From: Myxococcota bacterium
GTDB taxonomy: Bacteria; Myxococcota_A; UBA796
Direction: 5' to 3'
Assembly (NCBI GenBank): GCA_029251165.1
Contig: JAQXDW010000035.1
Span: 98,805 to 162,804 of the forward strand
DNA: 64,000 nt
This document shows positions 56,380 to 64,000 of the stretch, in pieces. The position numbers and the translations under genes were made by a program. The stretch's first letter is position 1; the number at the start of each line of letters is the position of its first letter. The notes below the pieces were generated by a model, which was not told the DNA's origin, ran no database searches, and saw nothing but the letters and a program-made list of their open reading frames with translations.

Positions 56380-56936
56380 CCTACCTCCGCTGCTTCGCGG
56401 ATATCGCCGCGGCTGCGTGCCAGTCGTCGAAACTTTTCTCGACCCAGCCGCATCCGACCTTTGATGGTTCCTGAAGACACGCCGAGCAGCTCGGCGGCTT
56501 CTTCTCGGGTACGACCCTCCAGATCGCACAGGATCAGCACCTCGCGCTGTGTGAGGGGGAGCTCATCGAGGACCTCCCAGACCCACCGAGCGGTGTCGGA
56601 CATCTCGACCCGAGCAGTCGAGACCGGATCGGCGGTGTCCGGAACCTCACCAGGCACCCACCGCCGCAGCCATGCCTTTCGCTGGTGCCGGCGGACGAGG
56701 TTTCTGCACACCGAGTACAGCCAGGAAGGAAACTTCTCCGGCACGGTGACCTTGTGGTGGCGGTTCATGACCACCATGAAGACATCGCTGGCGACGTCTT
56801 CGCGGTTGAGGCGCGCCCCTCCCAGACGACCACACCAGGCGACCGTCACTGGCAGCCAAGCCTCGATCAGCCGATCCAGGGCGCGGGGCTCCCCGCGCTG
56901 GAGGGCAGCGAAGAGTGTTGTGGGGGGGAGGCTCAT
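56376..56936 (-). CDS. ECF RNA polymerase sigma factor
   Basis: 186 residues. Sigma2 region (about 10-80: SDVFMVVMNRHHKVTVPEKFPSWLY split around region 2.3-2.4) and sigma4 region (PLTQREVLILCDLEGRTREE, then LLGVSSGTIKGRMRLGREK, a helix-turn-helix). First gene of an operon with FecR and two surface lipoproteins, which it probably controls. Confidence 0.92.
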   Translation of the reverse strand: MSLPPTTLFAALQRGEPRALDRLIEAWLPVTVAWCGRLGGARLNREDVASDVFMVVMNRHHKVTVPEKFPSWLYSVCRNLVRRHQRKAWLRRWVPGEVPDTADPVSTARVEMSDTARWVWEVLDELPLTQREVLILCDLEGRTREEAAELLGVSSGTIKGRMRLGREKFRRLARSRGDIREAAEVG

Positions 56937-57195
56937 TGGGGTCCCTCAGCGACGTCCGGTAAGATAGATTCCTGCAAGAGCGACTTTGGATCAGTTTTTT
57001 TGAAATGGTCTGATCGGACCAGAGGCGCTGCAAGCTGGGCCAGATGCGTGGTCGTACATATCGTGCTGGTGTGTGGGAAGCCGTGCGGCGCCAGCGTGGC
57101 CACACGGGCACCTGCTGAGGGACACGCACGGCAGCATGTCATCACAGCGAAGAGTGTCGCCGGGGTGGTTGTCGGCACCAGTTATTTGTACGGTA

Positions 57196-57224
57196 TTGAC
57201 TTATTAATGAGTTGTTTTTATCAT
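57196..57224 (+). promoter_or_regulatory. Sigma-70-like promoter, plus strand
   Basis: TTGACT (57196-57201) and TATCAT (57219-57224) are separated by 17 bp, close to the consensus. It points toward 57280, where the only gene is on the opposite strand, so a transcript would be antisense to that gene or a short RNA. Confidence 0.4.
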
Positions 57225-57230
57225 TAAATA

Positions 57231-57277
57231 CCACATCTCTGTGGGGTGATACCAGGACTGATACCACATCGGTGTGG
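57231..57277. repeat. Duplicated palindrome CCACA-N4-TGTGG
   Basis: Two copies, 57231-57244 and 57264-57277, 33 bp apart and each preceded by ATA. As RNA from the minus strand they could be tandem hairpins just after the 57280 stop (terminator-like but without a long U tract). As DNA they look like paired operator sites. Confidence 0.55.
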
Positions 57278-57279
57278 CC

Positions 57280-58251
57280 TCACTGTCCGACCCACCATCG
57301 CACCCCGACGGCTGCACTCCACAGCACGTCAGGCTCCACCAGCACCTCCTCTCGTCCAAGCTGATCAACCTCGTAGAGCGTGATCGGGGAGAGGTCGGAG
57401 GTGAACCGAGCCGTGAGCCAGAGCGGCCCGAGCGGGGTGGAGAGGTCTGCGGCGGCGAAGGTTCGCTGGACGGTGTCCGCTACGCTTCCGCTGTCGGTGA
57501 AGCGAAGCCTGTGACCCCCGATCAAGCCAGCGAACTGGATGCGCTCCGAAGGCCTCACCCAGAGCATTCCCGCTGCCCCCCAGGTGCTCCAGGCCCGACT
57601 CGCATCAACGCGAGTGGGGCTGTGGCCGCTCAGATCGAGCCCAAGTCCCAGCTTGCTGGAGAGCATCGAGATGCCGCCAGAGACTCCACCGGACACCCCT
57701 GGTCCGGACATCGAGCGCTGCTCTCCGCTTGCTGATGCGGCTCCCCACAGCAGCAGCGGCGGACGCTCGGAGATGATGAGCTGTGGGCGAAGCGCCTCGG
57801 ACCATGTGGCGAGCTCATGCGGGATGTAGCGGGTGGGTGGCGGCTCCGTGAGAGCGAAGGGAGCTAACGGGGGTGCCGGGATCTCGAAGGTTGGCAGAGG
57901 CTGGGCCGGTGGCGGCTCCGCTTCGAGGAAGTCACCGAGGTCGGGCTGCCAGGTGTTGTGAACCTCGGCGCGGGCCTGGAGCATGCTGCGTGCCTTCAGC
58001 GCGATCTGCTCGCGAGCTTCGGCACTGCTGGGTGCGGGAATTGTGGTGGACCGCCAGGAGTCACCGTTGCGGATGTACAGCAGGCAGGTGCCCTGAGTGC
58101 AGCGAAATCGAGCGCTGCTGTCTGACTCGGAGGCCGCCAGGGTGAGTCCGGTTAGCTCCAGCGCCTCCTCCCACTCCGCAGCGCGCTGATCGGGAGGAAG
58201 CAGGATGGTCCAGGTTCCCGCCCAGGCGGGTGCGAGGAACAAGGCGAGCAT
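57280..58251 (-). CDS. Exported protein, likely outer-membrane beta-barrel
   Basis: 323 residues with a signal peptide (MLALFLAPAWAG). An N-terminal 100-residue domain is followed by a Pro-rich linker (EPPPAQPLPTFEIP). The C-terminal half alternates hydrophobic strands with Gly (GGVSGGISMLSS, LGLGLDLSG, GVRWWVGQ) and ends in an aromatic-rich strand as in outer-membrane barrels. No family named. It may belong to the sigma locus downstream. Confidence 0.65.
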   Translation of the reverse strand: MLALFLAPAWAGTWTILLPPDQRAAEWEEALELTGLTLAASESDSSARFRCTQGTCLLYIRNGDSWRSTTIPAPSSAEAREQIALKARSMLQARAEVHNTWQPDLGDFLEAEPPPAQPLPTFEIPAPPLAPFALTEPPPTRYIPHELATWSEALRPQLIISERPPLLLWGAASASGEQRSMSGPGVSGGVSGGISMLSSKLGLGLDLSGHSPTRVDASRAWSTWGAAGMLWVRPSERIQFAGLIGGHRLRFTDSGSVADTVQRTFAAADLSTPLGPLWLTARFTSDLSPITLYEVDQLGREEVLVEPDVLWSAAVGVRWWVGQ

Positions 58252-58386
58252 GAGGAGGACTATAGTCTTGTTCCCTGGGGCTCACGGGATGATGAGCCGG
58301 AAATGGTGCGAGCGGCGAGATGCCACTCCCTGAGTGGGTGAAGCCTCTGGCCGTATTGCATGGCCACACTGGTTGGATGGAGAATG

Positions 58387-59250
58387 CTACCTCTCGGTGG
58401 AGAGGCGGGTGAGTCGAGACATCACGAGATCGAGGCGTGCCTCGAAGCCGGGCCCACGGGGGAGGTGCTCTTCGAGAAGGTAGGTATGCTCTGGATCGGA
58501 GAGAAAGCCTCGCGCCCAGTCGGAGATGGTCTTCTTTGTGTCGCTGTCTGAGGCGGTGATCTCATCGACCAGCCTGCCGCCGCTGTCGAGCATGTTCACG
58601 ATGTCCTCCAGCTCCTTGCTCTCGTAGGGGCTTCGAGGGCCGCGTGCGCGGAGGGCCACGATGCGGTCGGCCATCTTCTGAGGAAGAGAGAGCACGGTGA
58701 CCGCAGGGCGGATCTCACGGGTGGTGACCGGGGCAAGCCGGATGGACAGCTCCTCTACGGCGATGGCTCGCTCTCGGGAGCGACCGAGTCGGAGGCCATC
58801 GAGGAGTGCAAGAGTCTCATAGAGGCGCGGGTCTCGACGGGTGGCTGCGGGCACGGTTCGGTAGAGGGGACGGATGGAGAGGCCGTCGACCTCACCTCGG
58901 GGATCCGGCCAGACCAGGAGCGGGCCTGCGGCGCTGCCGAGGCGGCCAAGGAGTGGCTCTGTTGACCAGGCGGTTGGGACGCCTCGGGCCATCGGACCTG
59001 GCTGGGCAGGGAAGGCATACCGCATGCCGTACTCCAGGAATTCGCGCAGATTGTGGAGCCGAACCTGCCGTCGGGCCTGGCTGTAGAGCTGGGCGAATCC
59101 TGCGCGTTTTAAGGCCCCGTGTACCTCTGAGGCTGAAATTTCGAGAGATTCAGACAGCCCCGCAAAAGTCCATGAACCGGCCGGCTCCAGATGGATTTTG
59201 AGGAGCACAACGAGGTCCTGCGGCTTGAGGACGGTTGGGGAGCGCGCCAT
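58387..59250 (-). CDS. Winged-helix protein fused to an AbiEii-like nucleotidyltransferase tail
   Basis: 287 residues, with GGAGAG upstream of the ATG. Residues 1-90 are a winged HTH (SWTFAGLSESLEISASEVHGALKRAG); to about 165 the sequence (ETLALLDGLRLGRSRERAIA) fits HTH proteins that commonly pair with AbiEii-like nucleotidyltransferases. The remainder (LSLPQKMADRIVALRARG, then LEDIVNMLDSGGRLVDEI) resembles the C-terminal part of such enzymes. The catalytic GSxxD/DID core is absent. This may be an in-frame deletion fusion of a former two-gene unit (inference). Confidence 0.6.
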   Translation of the reverse strand: MARSPTVLKPQDLVVLLKIHLEPAGSWTFAGLSESLEISASEVHGALKRAGFAQLYSQARRQVRLHNLREFLEYGMRYAFPAQPGPMARGVPTAWSTEPLLGRLGSAAGPLLVWPDPRGEVDGLSIRPLYRTVPAATRRDPRLYETLALLDGLRLGRSRERAIAVEELSIRLAPVTTREIRPAVTVLSLPQKMADRIVALRARGPRSPYESKELEDIVNMLDSGGRLVDEITASDSDTKKTISDWARGFLSDPEHTYLLEEHLPRGPGFEARLDLVMSRLTRLSTER

Positions 59251-59651
59251 GGTCTCTCCGGATAAATATTCTCTATTTGCGAATAGCGAATATCAAGTAA
59301 TTACAAATGGTTCAATGAAATTCTCTTGGAATGACAAGAGTAATTGACGGAGAAGAGCACGGCGGGCGGCCGATGGGTGTGCTGGAGCGGGTGCAGCAGC
59401 GCTTCGCGCGTCATCTTGAGAGGTCGCGACTGGTTTATACCGTTTGAACTTGTCAATCGAGACTGAAGCGATTCTGTCCGGTTCTTGATGGGAGGATGGG
59501 GTCCTGGAGGGAATCCGATGAAATTTTGAGGCGTGATCAGTCGTCACCTCCTGACACGCAGGGCTGACCGCCCGCTCGGATGTCGGCCACCGTCACTCTT
59601 CCCATGAGCCAGAAGCGGCATGCCGCTTCACAGGAGCCGGGCGAAGGCTGA
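59251..59651. other. Intergenic region
   Basis: 401 bp between two minus-strand DNA-binding protein genes. It holds the candidate operator above and an AT-rich promoter-like zone around 59260-59330. An 84-codon minus-strand frame (59293-59547, GTG start) is present but has no recognisable features. Nothing else is seen. Confidence 0.5.
59274..59292. promoter_or_regulatory. Candidate operator for the winged-helix gene
   Basis: A direct repeat GCGAATA-GCGAATA (59279-59292) overlaps an imperfect inverted copy TATTTGC (59274-59280), 24-42 bases upstream of the ATG in an AT-rich stretch. The position fits an autoregulatory site. Confidence 0.4.
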
Positions 59652-60242
59652 CTACTCCAGTGCCGCGAGCAGCTCCGCCACGCTCAGCCCTTCCGCTGCG
59701 AGCTTCTCACGCACCTGCTCCGCCAGCGATGCTGCGCGCCCCGCTCGATCGGCACGAAGGACTTCACCTCGCACGGCTTCCAGCGAGGCCATCAGCGTCT
59801 CTGGCAGCACTCCCGCCGGGCTGCGGTCTGGGGTGAGCAGCTCGGTGAGTGCTTTCAGCATCGCTCCCCGAGCGGCCTCGGGCACTCGCTGCAGTACGCC
59901 GAGCATCTCCTGCTCCCACTCGGGACGAACCGCGTCCGTAACCACCGGAATGCTCGACGCTCCAGGGCGCTCTGGTAGCAGCTGCCAGGGGTCGATTCCC
60001 ATTCGATGAAGGCGCTGGCTGTAGGTGTCCAGGCGGCTCCAGGCCGGTCCATCTTCGCGCACGATCTTGGAGACCTGGCTCTGCCGAAAGATGCCCATCG
60101 GAGGCTCTCCACGCGCGATGGCTTCTGCCTCGGCGGCTGCGCTTGCGCGCTCCAGGTCGGTCTGGGTGCCGAACCGGGGAAGGACCTCTTGGTTGAAGCG
60201 CTGGCACATCAGGGAGCCGAGGAGTGGTGCATCATCCGACAT
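59652..60242 (-). CDS. XRE-like helix-turn-helix regulator
   Basis: 196 residues from ATG 60242, chosen for the GGAG upstream. The N-terminal region FGTQTDLERA ... RQSQVSKIVR ... SRLDTYSQRLHRMGIDPWQLL reads as a lambda-repressor-like HTH with an insertion between helices. The rest is alpha-helical (AEQVREKLAAEGLSVAELLA). It may be a phage-type or stress regulator; the target is unknown. Confidence 0.6.
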   Translation of the reverse strand: MSDDAPLLGSLMCQRFNQEVLPRFGTQTDLERASAAAEAEAIARGEPPMGIFRQSQVSKIVREDGPAWSRLDTYSQRLHRMGIDPWQLLPERPGASSIPVVTDAVRPEWEQEMLGVLQRVPEAARGAMLKALTELLTPDRSPAGVLPETLMASLEAVRGEVLRADRAGRAASLAEQVREKLAAEGLSVAELLAALE

Positions 60243-60612
60243 TTTTTGCTCCATTCCAAATGAGATTGACTCCCTCTCTATACCAGACGTCCCCCTGATT
60301 GTGGGCGTGTAATTGGCTTGTCTTGCCTCGAATAGCCGTGACTCTCTTCACGTCAGCCGAAGACATCATGGGGCGGCTTGACCTCACCGCAGCGTGCCTC
60401 CGCGAGGATGCTGTCGCGCGACGGGCGAGCGTCGGTGCTGGTGCCTCCGGGAGACGAATCCCCGCTGTGTGACGTGCTGATTTGCTGACCCTGAATGGGA
60501 TTGGGGGCTGATAAGGTGTGCTATCGGCAGTGGAATTGAGGGGAGCGGTGATCGCGCCGGGGCCCCTTCTCTCGGACTCTGATGGACGGGGGATCCGGAA
60601 GCCCTGCCGGCC
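60243..60612. other. Intergenic region
   Basis: 370 bp with no supported gene; I see no strong hairpin, tRNA or conserved element. The upstream promoter of the HTH gene should lie in its left part. Confidence 0.5.
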
Positions 60613-61389
60613 TCATGGGCGTGTCCAGTGGTGCATTGGCCCGTGTCGGGAGAAGCCCTGGGCTGCGACGATGGGGGCGGAGGTCTCCAGGCGAGCGTAG
60701 AGGCCAACCTGTGCGATGCCACATGCCGCTGCCCGGCGGACTCGGGCGGTGACCAGCGCGGTGTACGCTCCCCGTCCGCGGCCCTCGGGCACCGTCCCGC
60801 CGGCCCACAGGAAGCCGAACGAGAGGTCGTGATAGATGGTCATGCCGCCAGAAGTCAGGGGCTGGCCGCTGGCATCGTCGTAGACCACGAACCGGTGCAC
60901 CCGGGCGTCGGGCGCCGTGCAGTCGCGGAGGTAGCCGCTCAGGGTTTCGGCATCCGGCATCGGCTCGTCGCGGCCGAAGGCGCTGTGGGTGACGGTGATT
61001 GCATCGACGAGTCGATCAAGTCGGTCGACAGGACGCACGACGAGTCCAGCAGCGGTCGGCGCCCGTCTGGCGTCGGTGGACAGCGTATGGGCATCGTGGT
61101 GGTTGGTGAGGGTGTAGCCCGCGCTGCTCAGCGCACGGTCCATCGCTGGTCGGATGTTGGAGGGGTACAGCTGGATCCGGGAGCTGCGCCCGACGTGGTG
61201 GGCGGTGACTTCGTCGAGGAGCCGTGGAAGGTCTGCGTCGGTCGACCGGAGACGGTGCACGGCGTTGAGGCCATGTACTGCCTCTGGGCATGACAGCAGC
61301 AGCAGCTCTGGCCGATCGATGACGCTGACGCCTGATGGGACCCAGAAGGTGTCCCACTGGGTACGCTCGATGAGGTCGTCGGTGTTCAT
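60613..61389 (-). CDS. GNAT family N-acetyltransferase
   Basis: 258 residues. The C-terminal domain has the acetyl-CoA loop region GGTVPEGRGRGAYTALVTARVRRA and an ending GLYARLETSAPIVAAQGF, typical of GNATs. The N-terminal 110 residues look like a second, degenerate GNAT-like half. Cytoplasmic; substrate unknown. It starts six bases after the peroxiredoxin gene and is probably cotranscribed. Confidence 0.85.
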   Translation of the reverse strand: MNTDDLIERTQWDTFWVPSGVSVIDRPELLLLSCPEAVHGLNAVHRLRSTDADLPRLLDEVTAHHVGRSSRIQLYPSNIRPAMDRALSSAGYTLTNHHDAHTLSTDARRAPTAAGLVVRPVDRLDRLVDAITVTHSAFGRDEPMPDAETLSGYLRDCTAPDARVHRFVVYDDASGQPLTSGGMTIYHDLSFGFLWAGGTVPEGRGRGAYTALVTARVRRAAACGIAQVGLYARLETSAPIVAAQGFSRHGPMHHWTRP

Positions 61390-61395
61390 GGCGCT

Positions 61396-61863
61396 CTACC
61401 CGAGGGCTTTCAGGACCTCTTCAGCATGCCCAGACGGAGAGACGGGATCAAACACCCGAGCGATGCGCCCGTCGCGGTCGATGAGGAAGGTGACCCGAGC
61501 GGACAGCTTGACTGGTCCGACCTTGTTGAGCACACCCATCGCCGCGCTCAGCGCACCGTCGGTGTCTGACAGCAGGGGATAGTCGAGCGTGTACTTCTCA
61601 GCGAACGCCCGGTGAGACTTCACCGAGTCCACGCTCGCGCCGAGCACGACGACATCTTCAGCGCTGACCTTGTTCATCATCGCGCGGAACCCGCGCGCCT
61701 CGACTGTTCAACCCGGGGTGTCGTCTTTTGGATAGAAGAACAGGACGAGCTTCTTGCCCCGGTAGTCCGCCAGGCTGCGGCGGATGCCGTGCTGATCGGG
61801 GAGAGAGAGATCGGGAACAATGGAGCCAGCGGCGAGTGGCTTCTTACGAGAGAAGATGGGCAT
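61396..61863 (-). CDS. bcp: Selenocysteine-containing Bcp-type peroxiredoxin
   Basis: 155 residues if the in-frame TGA at 61710-61708 is read as selenocysteine (residue 52). The start is ATG 61863, with GGAG five bases upstream. Before the TGA is LVLFFYPKDDTPG and after it TVEARGFRAMM, so TGA falls exactly where Bcp/PrxQ enzymes have the peroxidatic Cys (FYPKDDTPGCT). Downstream are VVVLGASVDSVKSHRAFAEK and YPLLSDTDG, also typical. The usual resolving Cys five residues on is Arg, so this would be a one-Sec enzyme. A hairpin follows the TGA at SECIS distance. It reduces H2O2 and alkyl hydroperoxides. Standard gene callers would split it into two frames. Confidence 0.88.
61681..61697 (-). promoter_or_regulatory. 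Bacterial SECIS element
   Basis: Starting 11 nt after the UGA, the coding strand reads CGCGCGG-GTT-CCGCGCG, a perfect seven-base-pair stem with a G-U in the apical loop. Loop distance (about 17-20 nt) and the loop GU match known bacterial SECIS elements recognised by SelB. Confidence 0.8.
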
Positions 61864-62195
61864 GCTGACTCCATATACGAAGGAGATGGGGATGGCGAGC
61901 CGTGTGTTCATGCTACGCCGTCCACCGCGTCCGGTGTGGTTGTGCGATCCGCGGATGCCTTCCCGTGCCTGTGCTCTCCAGTTGACAGGCTGATCACTGC
62001 GGTATCTCCCGGGTGTCCAGCGCCCGTCGTGTTGTGAGCAGACGTGGACAAGTGCGTCTTCATCACTGTTACCGACATGTCTCTTGTCCTCTCTGCCGAT
62101 CGAGAGTCCAGGCTGAATTCGGGGCAGATAATGTCGAAAAAGTCCCTGTGGTAGCTTGGATAGTGGGCGTGTTCCCCATGCTGAAGAGGTCCCCG

Positions 62196-63182
62196 ATGAA
62201 GAAACTCCTGCTCACGACAGTACTGCTCGCGGTATCCACCGCTGCTGATGCCACCCCAGCCCGAATGGCGGCGCTCTCAGGCAACAGCGGCTTCGCAGAC
62301 GACACCGACTTCTTTCTCTACCCCTCAGTACTCGGGGGACTGATCCCACGGACGATGCTGACCTACAACGGTGCCTTCGACGGCGGCATCATCTTCGACG
62401 ACGGGCAGGCGCTGTGGTTCCAGCGGGACTCTGTTGCGACAGATGTCGCAGGTCTCGGCCCGCAGCCGGGCTATCGGGCGGTGTATGCCAAGGGCGACGG
62501 CTCGACGGGCTACCTCCTCCGTGCCTCGCAGTCCGGCAGCGACATGAGCGCCAACAACAACGGCACCCTCACCCTCGGCGGTGCCTGGAGCAGTGGCTCG
62601 GGTGGCTCAAACCCCAGCAACCTTGCGATCAACGGGGACCTGAGCGTCATCAACAATGTCACCAAGGACAGCATGGAGATCGGGATCAACGCCGGCATCG
62701 GCTCGCGTGATCTGACGGAGGACAAGCTGGTGGTCTGGGGGGCAGGGCTTGCGTATGGCGCAGACGTGCTCACCCTCTCTGGCGGCTACACCACTGGCCC
62801 ACGGTTCCGCAGTGACCTTGCCCGGGTCGCACTCCAGATCGGCCCGCTGGGTGCCCTCTCGGTCAACACGGATGCCGATGTCACCACCCTCGGCCTCTCC
62901 CTGCCCTTCTCCAACCTCGCAGCGGAGTACTCCCTCCGGGACTGGATCCGCCTTCGCGGCTCAGCCACGGCTTCTCTGCTCGCTTCGACCGATCTCGACG
63001 ACGCGCTCGGCAACCTCTCCTGGGGCGGCGGCGTGGGGGGTGCATTCGGCGTGGGGCTGATCCACGAGGGCGCTCGGCTGGACATGGCGGTCAACCCTGA
63101 CTGGGTCCTCGCCGGTCCGCAGTTCCTCTCAGGAACCGCCAACCAGATGTTCGCCACCGTGACCGCGCGGGTCGACCTGTAG
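62196..63182 (+). CDS. Outer-membrane beta-barrel-like exported protein
   Basis: 328 residues from ATG 62196, with GAGGT upstream and a signal peptide (MKKLLLTTVLLAVSTAADA). The mature part is made of alternating Gly-rich strands (GIGSRDLTEDKLVVWGAGLA, LTLSGGYTTG) and ends in FATVTARVDL, typical of outer-membrane proteins. No named family. An in-frame ATG at 62178 is less likely. Confidence 0.75.
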   Translation: MKKLLLTTVLLAVSTAADATPARMAALSGNSGFADDTDFFLYPSVLGGLIPRTMLTYNGAFDGGIIFDDGQALWFQRDSVATDVAGLGPQPGYRAVYAKGDGSTGYLLRASQSGSDMSANNNGTLTLGGAWSSGSGGSNPSNLAINGDLSVINNVTKDSMEIGINAGIGSRDLTEDKLVVWGAGLAYGADVLTLSGGYTTGPRFRSDLARVALQIGPLGALSVNTDADVTTLGLSLPFSNLAAEYSLRDWIRLRGSATASLLASTDLDDALGNLSWGGGVGGAFGVGLIHEGARLDMAVNPDWVLAGPQFLSGTANQMFATVTARVDL

Positions 63183-63199
63183 GGAGCAGCCTTCCGGGG

Positions 63200-63574
63200 T
63201 CAGACCTCTTCGGCGATGGCGTGAACCATGAGCTCTTCGAGGGGCACGATGGTGAGCGCCGCGGCGTGGGTGCTCTCCAGAACGACCGGACAGCCCTGGC
63301 CGGCGAGGTGGGCTTGCCGCCAGCTCGCCGCACAGACGCACCACTGATCGCCAGGCTTGAGGCCGGGGAAGCCGACCTGGGGCATCGGGGTGATCAGGTC
63401 GTTGCCGCGCTCGCGGATGAACTCCAGGAACGCCTGGTTTACCTTGGCACAGACGGTGTGGGAGCCACGATCAGAGGCGTCGGTGTTGCAGCAGCCGTCC
63501 CGAAACCAGCCGGTGAGTGGGCTGGTGGAGCACTGCTGGATGGGGCCGCCGAGGACGTTGATGGGTGCATTCAT
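63200..63574 (-). CDS. DUF2237 family protein
   Basis: 124 residues. The family motifs NVLGGPIQQCS, GWFRDGCCNT, GSHTVCA, FPGLKPGDQWCVCA and ALTIVPLE are all present, with six conserved cysteines. Function is unknown; a metal or redox role is possible from the cysteines. Confidence 0.9.
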   Translation of the reverse strand: MNAPINVLGGPIQQCSTSPLTGWFRDGCCNTDASDRGSHTVCAKVNQAFLEFIRERGNDLITPMPQVGFPGLKPGDQWCVCAASWRQAHLAGQGCPVVLESTHAAALTIVPLEELMVHAIAEEV

Positions 63575-63821
63575 GAAGTCCCTGTATCCGGCTCAGAATC
63601 TCGGGTCGGTTTGGAGGCTGTAGAAGTCTCGGAGGGCGGCTGGAACGAGGCGGCTCTGCCAGGGAGGACGGCTGACGAGGGAAAGCCCATCCGGGTTCAA
63701 AGATGCCCGAAACCGGAACTTGAGATCATCGAATATGGTACTTTCATGTTTGCAATCGCGCATATTTTGTTCGTGATGAGCGTGTCGACGGGCGCAGGTT
63801 AGTCTCAGGTCGGAGGTGGTG

Positions 63822-64000
63822 ATGCGCGCTCAATGGATGCTCCTTGTCTTGATGGTTGGCTGCGGAGACAAGGCGGGCACCGAGGCGCCTGAAGAAGCCG
63901 ATGCAGACACCGACGCGGACACCGACGCGGACACCGACGCGGACACCGACGCGGACACCGACGCGGACACCGACGCAGACACCGACGCAGACACCGACGC
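63822..64000 (+). CDS. Lipoprotein with Asp-Thr-Asp-Ala repeats, 3' end missing
   Basis: ATG with GGAGG five bases upstream; signal peptide and lipobox (LLVLMVGCGDK), then an acidic linker and DTDA repeats running off the window. Such acidic linkers tether surface proteins in this group; the functional domain lies beyond the edge. Confidence 0.75.
   Translation, partial: MRAQWMLLVLMVGCGDKAGTEAPEEADADTDADTDADTDADTDADTDADTDADTDADTD
63906..64000 (+). repeat. 12-bp tandem repeat encoding Asp-Thr-Asp-Ala
   Basis: About eight copies of GACACCGACGCG up to the window edge, nearly identical, the last ones with GCA for GCG. The near identity suggests recent slippage. Confidence 0.92.

Larger units (their letters stand above)
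56937..57279. other. Intergenic region upstream of the sigma operon
   Basis: 343 bp with no supported gene. The part from 57181 is clearly AT-rich. It holds an inverted repeat GATCAG/CTGATC (56989-56994, 57010-57015), the promoter-like sequence and palindromes listed separately, and TTAATGA/TCATTAA arms at 57204-57210 and 57221-57227. The minus-strand promoter of the sigma gene must lie here, but I cannot place it. Confidence 0.6.

Noticed and set aside
59293..59547. 84-codon minus-strand frame
   Set aside because: The GTG start coincides with its own ribosome-site-like sequence, and composition and content give no support.
61680..61710. Frameshift or nonsense pseudogene in the peroxiredoxin
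   Set aside because: Both parts are in the same frame, the stop is TGA exactly at the catalytic Cys, and a SECIS-type hairpin follows, so selenocysteine fits better.

Overview
The window is a compact, GC-rich (roughly two thirds G+C by eye) bacterial chromosome segment. It most resembles the Myxococcota or a neighbouring former-deltaproteobacterial lineage. The reasons are secreted proteins with MopE-type Cys/Asp-rich repeats and MYXO-CTERM-like tails (Cys, hydrophobic stretch, Arg-rich end), many lipoproteins, FG-GAP and PKD-like surface proteins, a UGA-encoded selenoprotein, and perfect parS sites. No rRNA, tRNA, IS element or CRISPR array was recognised. Genus and species cannot be given.

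Layout: (1) 1-10 kb: the 3' part of a VKOR-DsbA-FGE-like fusion, then two giant paralogous secreted proteins (beta-helix plus MopE repeats plus sorting tail). (2) 10-17 kb: the first radical-SAM island. A divergent aKG-HExxH-type peptide beta-hydroxylase faces four genes with the radical-SAM fold, one of which lacks the cluster-binding cysteines. (3) 17-35 kb: mostly housekeeping or accessory genes: PP2C phosphatase, YheT-like hydrolase, di-haem peroxidase, M16 peptidase pair, FIST protein, K+ channel, ferredoxin, MYG1, amidohydrolase, thioesterase, SDR, metallophosphoesterase, pentapeptide protein, class V aminotransferase. (4) 35.9-44 kb, minus strand: a His-Xaa-Ser (HXS)-type RiPP operon. 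It has two HxsD-like proteins, HxsB, a precursor ending in 16 Ser-His-Gly tripeptides, and three further radical-SAM enzymes, with a Tat-signal protein and a PKD-like lipoprotein upstream. (5) 44-51 kb: alpha/beta hydrolase, a degenerate/active 2OG-oxygenase pair, aldehyde dehydrogenase, S9 peptidase, membrane-anchored unknown. (6) 51.6-57 kb: an ECF sigma/FecR operon driving two FG-GAP/MopE lipoproteins. (7) 57-64 kb: envelope proteins, two DNA-binding proteins, GNAT, a selenocysteine peroxiredoxin with a bacterial SECIS hairpin, DUF2237, and a lipoprotein with Asp-Thr-Asp-Ala repeats running off the end.

The most unusual content is the pair of radical-SAM/RiPP-type islands about 19 kb apart. 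They encode seven canonical radical-SAM enzymes and one degenerate copy, a peptide beta-hydroxylase, and only one obvious precursor. Enzymes of the two islands resemble each other (the 14115 and 36993 genes especially), so they may be related or cooperate. The selenoprotein call is strong because the UGA falls exactly on the peroxidatic cysteine and is followed at the right distance by a perfect hairpin. The two perfect parS palindromes suggest the segment lies in the origin-proximal ParB-binding domain.
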